This document shows, in pieces, positions 61,296 through 64,000 of a DNA stretch of 64,000 nt. Position 1 is the first letter of the stretch. Each line of letters begins with the position of its first letter. The DNA lies in the NCBI GenBank assembly GCA_937983105.1, contig CALKAM010000022.1, positions 1 through 64,000 on the forward strand. Direction: 5' to 3'. Source of the DNA: Planifilum sp021793745 (lineage in GTDB: Bacteria > Bacillota > Bacilli > Thermoactinomycetales > DSM-44946). The notes beneath the pieces were generated by a model that ran no database searches, was not told the origin of the DNA, and worked only from the letters and a program-made list of their open reading frames with translations. Both the position numbers and the translations under genes were made by a program.

Positions 61296-62321
61296 ATGTT
61301 GACCGAGCGGCAGAAAAAGATCCTTCAGGCCGTCGTGGATGATTACATTCAGACCGCGGAGCCGGTCGGTTCGCGGGCGGTTTCGAAGCGGAAAGGGGTG
61401 GGCTTCAGCGCCGCCACGATCCGCAACGAGATGGCCGATCTGGAGGAGATGGGCTACCTGGAGCAGCCGCACACATCTGCCGGCCGTATTCCTTCCCATT
61501 TAGGTTACCGTTATTATGTGGATCATCTCCTTTCACCGCTCCGACCGCGGATGTCGGACATCCAAAAGCTCAAACGGTTGTTTACCATTCAGCGCGATGA
61601 ATTGGAGCAGGTTTTTCAGGAAACAGCAGCAATTTTATCGAAATTGACCCAATACACCACCGTTATTCTCGGCCCCATGGTCTACGAGGATCGGTTGCGC
61701 CACCTGCAAGTGGTGTCGCTGTCGGAAAACAATGCGGTGGTCGTAATCGTGACCGATGCGGGCCACGTGGAGAAGAAGCGGTTTACCGTTCCGGAAAAGA
61801 TCTCCCTCTCTTCGATTGAAAAGCTGGTCAATCTGTTGAACCATCGATTGGCGGGTGTTCCCCTCTACCGGCTGAAGCAGACGGTTCACCAGGAGCTGCA
61901 GGATGAGCTGGCTCGTTATGTGGACCAATACGAGTACATCCAGTCCATCATCGACGACATCCTCCACAGGGAACAGGAGGAACGAATCTATTTCAGCGGG
62001 ACGACCAATATCCTCAACCAGCCGGAATTCCGCGATGTGGAGAAAGTGAAGCGGTTGTTTGATCTCTTTGACCAGACCGATGTGGTTCTTCAACTGTTTG
62101 GAACGATGGAAAGCGGGGTTCAGGTGCGGATCGGAAAGGAAAACCGCTGTGAAGCGGTCAACAATTGCAGCATCGTTTCCGCATCCTATACGATCAACGG
62201 GCGGTCCGTCGGAACCATCAACGTGTTGGGACCCACTCGGATGAACTACAAAAAGGTGATCAGCCTGTTGGAAGTGCTGGCGATCGATTTCTCCGACCAT
62301 CTGCGCCGGTTGTTCGGGTAG
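61296..62321 (+). CDS. hrcA: Heat-shock repressor HrcA
   Basis: The 341-aa repressor binds CIRCE and represses heat-shock genes until protein stress releases it. It has the N-terminal winged helix (TERQKKILQAVVDDYIQTAE), the SAATIRNEMADLEEMGYL recognition region and the GAF-like middle. I chose ATG 61296 because AAGGAGGTGG lies 5 bases upstream. It controls its own operon, here including a chaperonin gene before the putative grpE. Confidence 0.96.
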   Translation: MLTERQKKILQAVVDDYIQTAEPVGSRAVSKRKGVGFSAATIRNEMADLEEMGYLEQPHTSAGRIPSHLGYRYYVDHLLSPLRPRMSDIQKLKRLFTIQRDELEQVFQETAAILSKLTQYTTVILGPMVYEDRLRHLQVVSLSENNAVVVIVTDAGHVEKKRFTVPEKISLSSIEKLVNLLNHRLAGVPLYRLKQTVHQELQDELARYVDQYEYIQSIIDDILHREQEERIYFSGTTNILNQPEFRDVEKVKRLFDLFDQTDVVLQLFGTMESGVQVRIGKENRCEAVNNCSIVSASYTINGRSVGTINVLGPTRMNYKKVISLLEVLAIDFSDHLRRLFG

Positions 62322-62363
62322 GTCCGTTTCCGGCATTGGTGGGGGATGAAATCATCTCGGATC

Positions 62364-62384
62364 GGGGGTTCAAAACGAGCCCCC
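62364..62384 (+). promoter_or_regulatory. Hairpin between hrcA and the chaperonin gene
   Basis: GGGGGTTC (62364-62371) with GAGCCCCC (62377-62384), loop AAAAC, no T-run. It resembles the stem-loop after hrcA that marks mRNA processing in B. subtilis; here it lies just before the chaperonin gene. Confidence 0.6.
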
Positions 62385-62418
62385 TATCCCTATGTCACAA
62401 AAGAGAGGAGCCGCATCC

Positions 62419-63969
62419 ATGGAGAGTCACAAGGAATTCACCGGATCCGATAAGGGAGATTCCCGCTTGAGTGCCCTCCAAACCAACACCAGTGCTGTTC
62501 GGGCCATTGCCTCCGCCGTGGAGGGGACGCTGGGCCCCAAGGGGCTTGACACGATGCTGGTTGACAACCGGGGTGAAGTGATCGTTACCAATGACGGCGT
62601 CACCATTTTGGACCGCATGGAAGTGAAACATCCCGCTGCCCGGATGTTGGTCAACGTAGCCCGGGCGCAGCAGGAAGAGATGGGTGACGGGACGACGACG
62701 GCCACCCTGCTGGCGGCTGCCCTGGTAGAGGAAGGGGCCAAGCAGGTGTTCCGCGGTGTGCCGGTGGCAAAGGTGATCGCCGGCATCGGCAAAGGCGTTC
62801 GCTTCGCCCTGCAGAAAATGCAGGAGATCGCCCGTCCCATCTGGGAACTGGACGACGAGTGGCTTCAGCGGATTGCCTTTACCGCCGGCAGGGAAAACGA
62901 GGACATCTCGGAACTGGTCATCGAAGCGGCTCAGATGGTCGGTCGGGAAAAGCTGATGGAGAAGAACTTCAAGCTCTGCAACTGTGTGGTTGCCCACCCG
63001 CGGGCTGAAAGTGAAGTTTTTGCGGGGATCCTGATCAACAGAGGGCGGATGAACCTGCAGATGCCGGCTTATAAGCACGATGTGCGCGTGCTCGTCGTGG
63101 GGGACGCCCTGGAGCCGGAGCCGGTGGACGAGGAGGCCCTGTCCACGGAGGCCGGCTTTGCGCGGCAGATGGAATTGAAGGAAGAATTTCTCCAAATGGT
63201 GGAGAAATTGATCCAGATGGACATCGGGCTGATCGTCGTCGACCGAGGAGTCGATCCGGTGGCCGAAGAGATGTTGACCGATGCCGGTGTCATGGTGGTT
63301 CAGCGGGTTTCCCAACGGGATCTGACCCAAGTGGCTGACCACACCGGGGCCCGGATCGTCAAGCGTTCGGCTCTGCGGAAGTTGCCGGAAGAACTGGAGA
63401 CCGTGATCGGACATTGCGGAGAAGTGGAGGACCACGAGCCCTATCAGCGGATGCGGGTGAGCGAGGGACGCGGAAAACCCTTTGCCACCATTCTGGTCGG
63501 TGCTTCCACCGAGGAAGTGGTGGGTGAACGGGAGCGGATCTGCAAGGATGCCGCCTCCGCCGTACAGGCGGCAGTCCGCGGAGGTTTCCTCCCGGGTGGC
63601 GGTGCCGCCGAATTGGCCCTGGCCCGGGAAGTGGAGAAATACCGGGATTCGGTTCAGGGCATGGAGCGGTTCGGTGTGGCCGCCGTGGCCGAGGCTCTGC
63701 ATCGTCCGATGGTTCAAGTCGTGGCCAATGCCGGTTTCAACCCCCTCGAAAAAGTGGAAGCCGTGAAGGCGCTCCAGTTGAAGCGGCAGTCCGATTCCCT
63801 CGGAATCGATTGTGACCGAGGCAATGTGGTTGACATGATCGAAATGGGCGTTGTGGATCCTGTGCCTGTCAAGTATCATGCGCTTCAGGCGGCGGGAGAA
63901 GTGAGTGCTGCAATCCTTCGGATTCATACCATTGTTAAGATGCGGGATCTGCCCGATCTGATCGAGTAG
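62419..63969 (+). CDS. Group III (archaeal-like, thermosome-type) chaperonin
   Basis: The 516-aa protein is a chaperonin of the Group II/III branch, not GroEL. It has LGPKG (38-42), TNDGVTILDRMEVKHPAARM (57-76) and GDGTTTATLLA (89-99). The HPAA block and the C-terminal GGGAAELALAREV and IEMGVVDPVPVK match thermosomes; GroEL lacks them. Bacterial members of this group (described in Carboxydothermus) are thought to close with a built-in lid, without GroES. ATG 62419 follows GAGAGGAG. It is probably controlled by CIRCE/HrcA with the dnaK genes beyond the window. Confidence 0.92.
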   Translation: MESHKEFTGSDKGDSRLSALQTNTSAVRAIASAVEGTLGPKGLDTMLVDNRGEVIVTNDGVTILDRMEVKHPAARMLVNVARAQQEEMGDGTTTATLLAAALVEEGAKQVFRGVPVAKVIAGIGKGVRFALQKMQEIARPIWELDDEWLQRIAFTAGRENEDISELVIEAAQMVGREKLMEKNFKLCNCVVAHPRAESEVFAGILINRGRMNLQMPAYKHDVRVLVVGDALEPEPVDEEALSTEAGFARQMELKEEFLQMVEKLIQMDIGLIVVDRGVDPVAEEMLTDAGVMVVQRVSQRDLTQVADHTGARIVKRSALRKLPEELETVIGHCGEVEDHEPYQRMRVSEGRGKPFATILVGASTEEVVGERERICKDAASAVQAAVRGGFLPGGGAAELALAREVEKYRDSVQGMERFGVAAVAEALHRPMVQVVANAGFNPLEKVEAVKALQLKRQSDSLGIDCDRGNVVDMIEMGVVDPVPVKYHALQAAGEVSAAILRIHTIVKMRDLPDLIE

Positions 63970-63981
63970 GAGGTGACCGGT

Positions 63982-64000
63982 ATGAGCGGCGAAAAGGAGG
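63982..64000 (+). CDS. Start of a gene, probably grpE (partial)
   Basis: ATG 63982 follows AGGAGGTGACCGGT, and six codons (MSGEKE) lie in the window. The position after hrcA and the chaperonin gene and the acidic start suggest the nucleotide-exchange factor GrpE, but only the context supports this. Confidence 0.45.

Overview
The window is about 64 kb of high-GC (by eye roughly 58-60%) chromosome from a thermophilic, endospore-forming Bacillales bacterium. Spore genes (gpr, spoIIP), the Bacillus-type order yqeG-yqeH-aroE-nadD-yqeK-rsfS, comER/comEA, holA-rpsT-gpr-spoIIP-yqxA and lepA-hemW-hrcA, T-box leaders, a SAM-I riboswitch and a CIRCE element all fit that group. The GC content and gene mix resemble Thermoactinomycetaceae (for example Planifilum or Polycladomyces), but that family assignment is inference. 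No rRNA, tRNA, CRISPR array, insertion sequence or prophage was seen.

Layout. 0-4 kb: an Excalibur-domain tail, a small membrane protein and a copper operon (csoR-copA-copZ). 4-8 kb: ribosome assembly, shikimate and NAD genes (yqeG, yqeH, aroE, nadD, yqeK, rsfS). 8-17 kb: T-box-controlled leuS, a pseudouridine synthase, type 2 IPP isomerase (fni), comER divergent from comEA, gltX and a Gln-rich protein. 17-23 kb: a visibly more AT-rich hydantoinase/oxoprolinase island with its own XRE-cupin regulator and NCS1 permease. 23-26 kb: CoA-transferase, acyl-CoA dehydrogenase and DUF3870. 27-35.6 kb: rocD, SAM-riboswitch metY, dcd, M32 carboxypeptidase, sfsA and an MFS exporter with a long structured leader. 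35.7-42 kb: comEC, a frameshifted DinB gene, ridA, an ECF sigma/anti-sigma pair overlapping holA. 42-47 kb: metal hydrolase, DUF523, ccdC, nitroreductase, T-box trpS, thioesterase. 47-50.5 kb: rpsT and sporulation genes gpr-spoIIP-yqxA. 50.5-58 kb: a respiratory block (fnr, AhbD/NirJ-like radical SAM, ba3 oxidase, lipoprotein cytochrome c, hemQ, Rieske). 58-64 kb: lepA, hemW, hrcA, an archaeal-like Group III chaperonin, and the start of a gene that is probably grpE.

How it works together. The core is the Bacillus competence/heat-shock synteny block, split open by accessory modules: comEA and comEC are 21 kb apart, and yhbY, yqeM and comEB are missing from their usual places. The respiratory block reads as one regulon. 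Two TGTGA-N6-TCACA sites sit about 42 bp upstream of the predicted starts of two divergent promoters, one for the radical SAM gene and one for the oxidase, next to an Fnr with the Bacillus-type Cys-x2-Cys-x4-Cys cluster site. HemQ and the AhbD/NirJ-like enzyme could give oxic and anoxic ways to finish haem for these cytochromes.

The most notable items are: (1) a thermosome-like chaperonin between hrcA and the putative grpE under a perfect CIRCE; (2) a pair of structured leaders with compensatory base changes upstream of gltX and hemQ that match no RNA family I know; (3) the Fnr divergon; (4) a LexA-box promoter that would make RNA antisense to comER; (5) a leader with an internal terminator before the MFS exporter.
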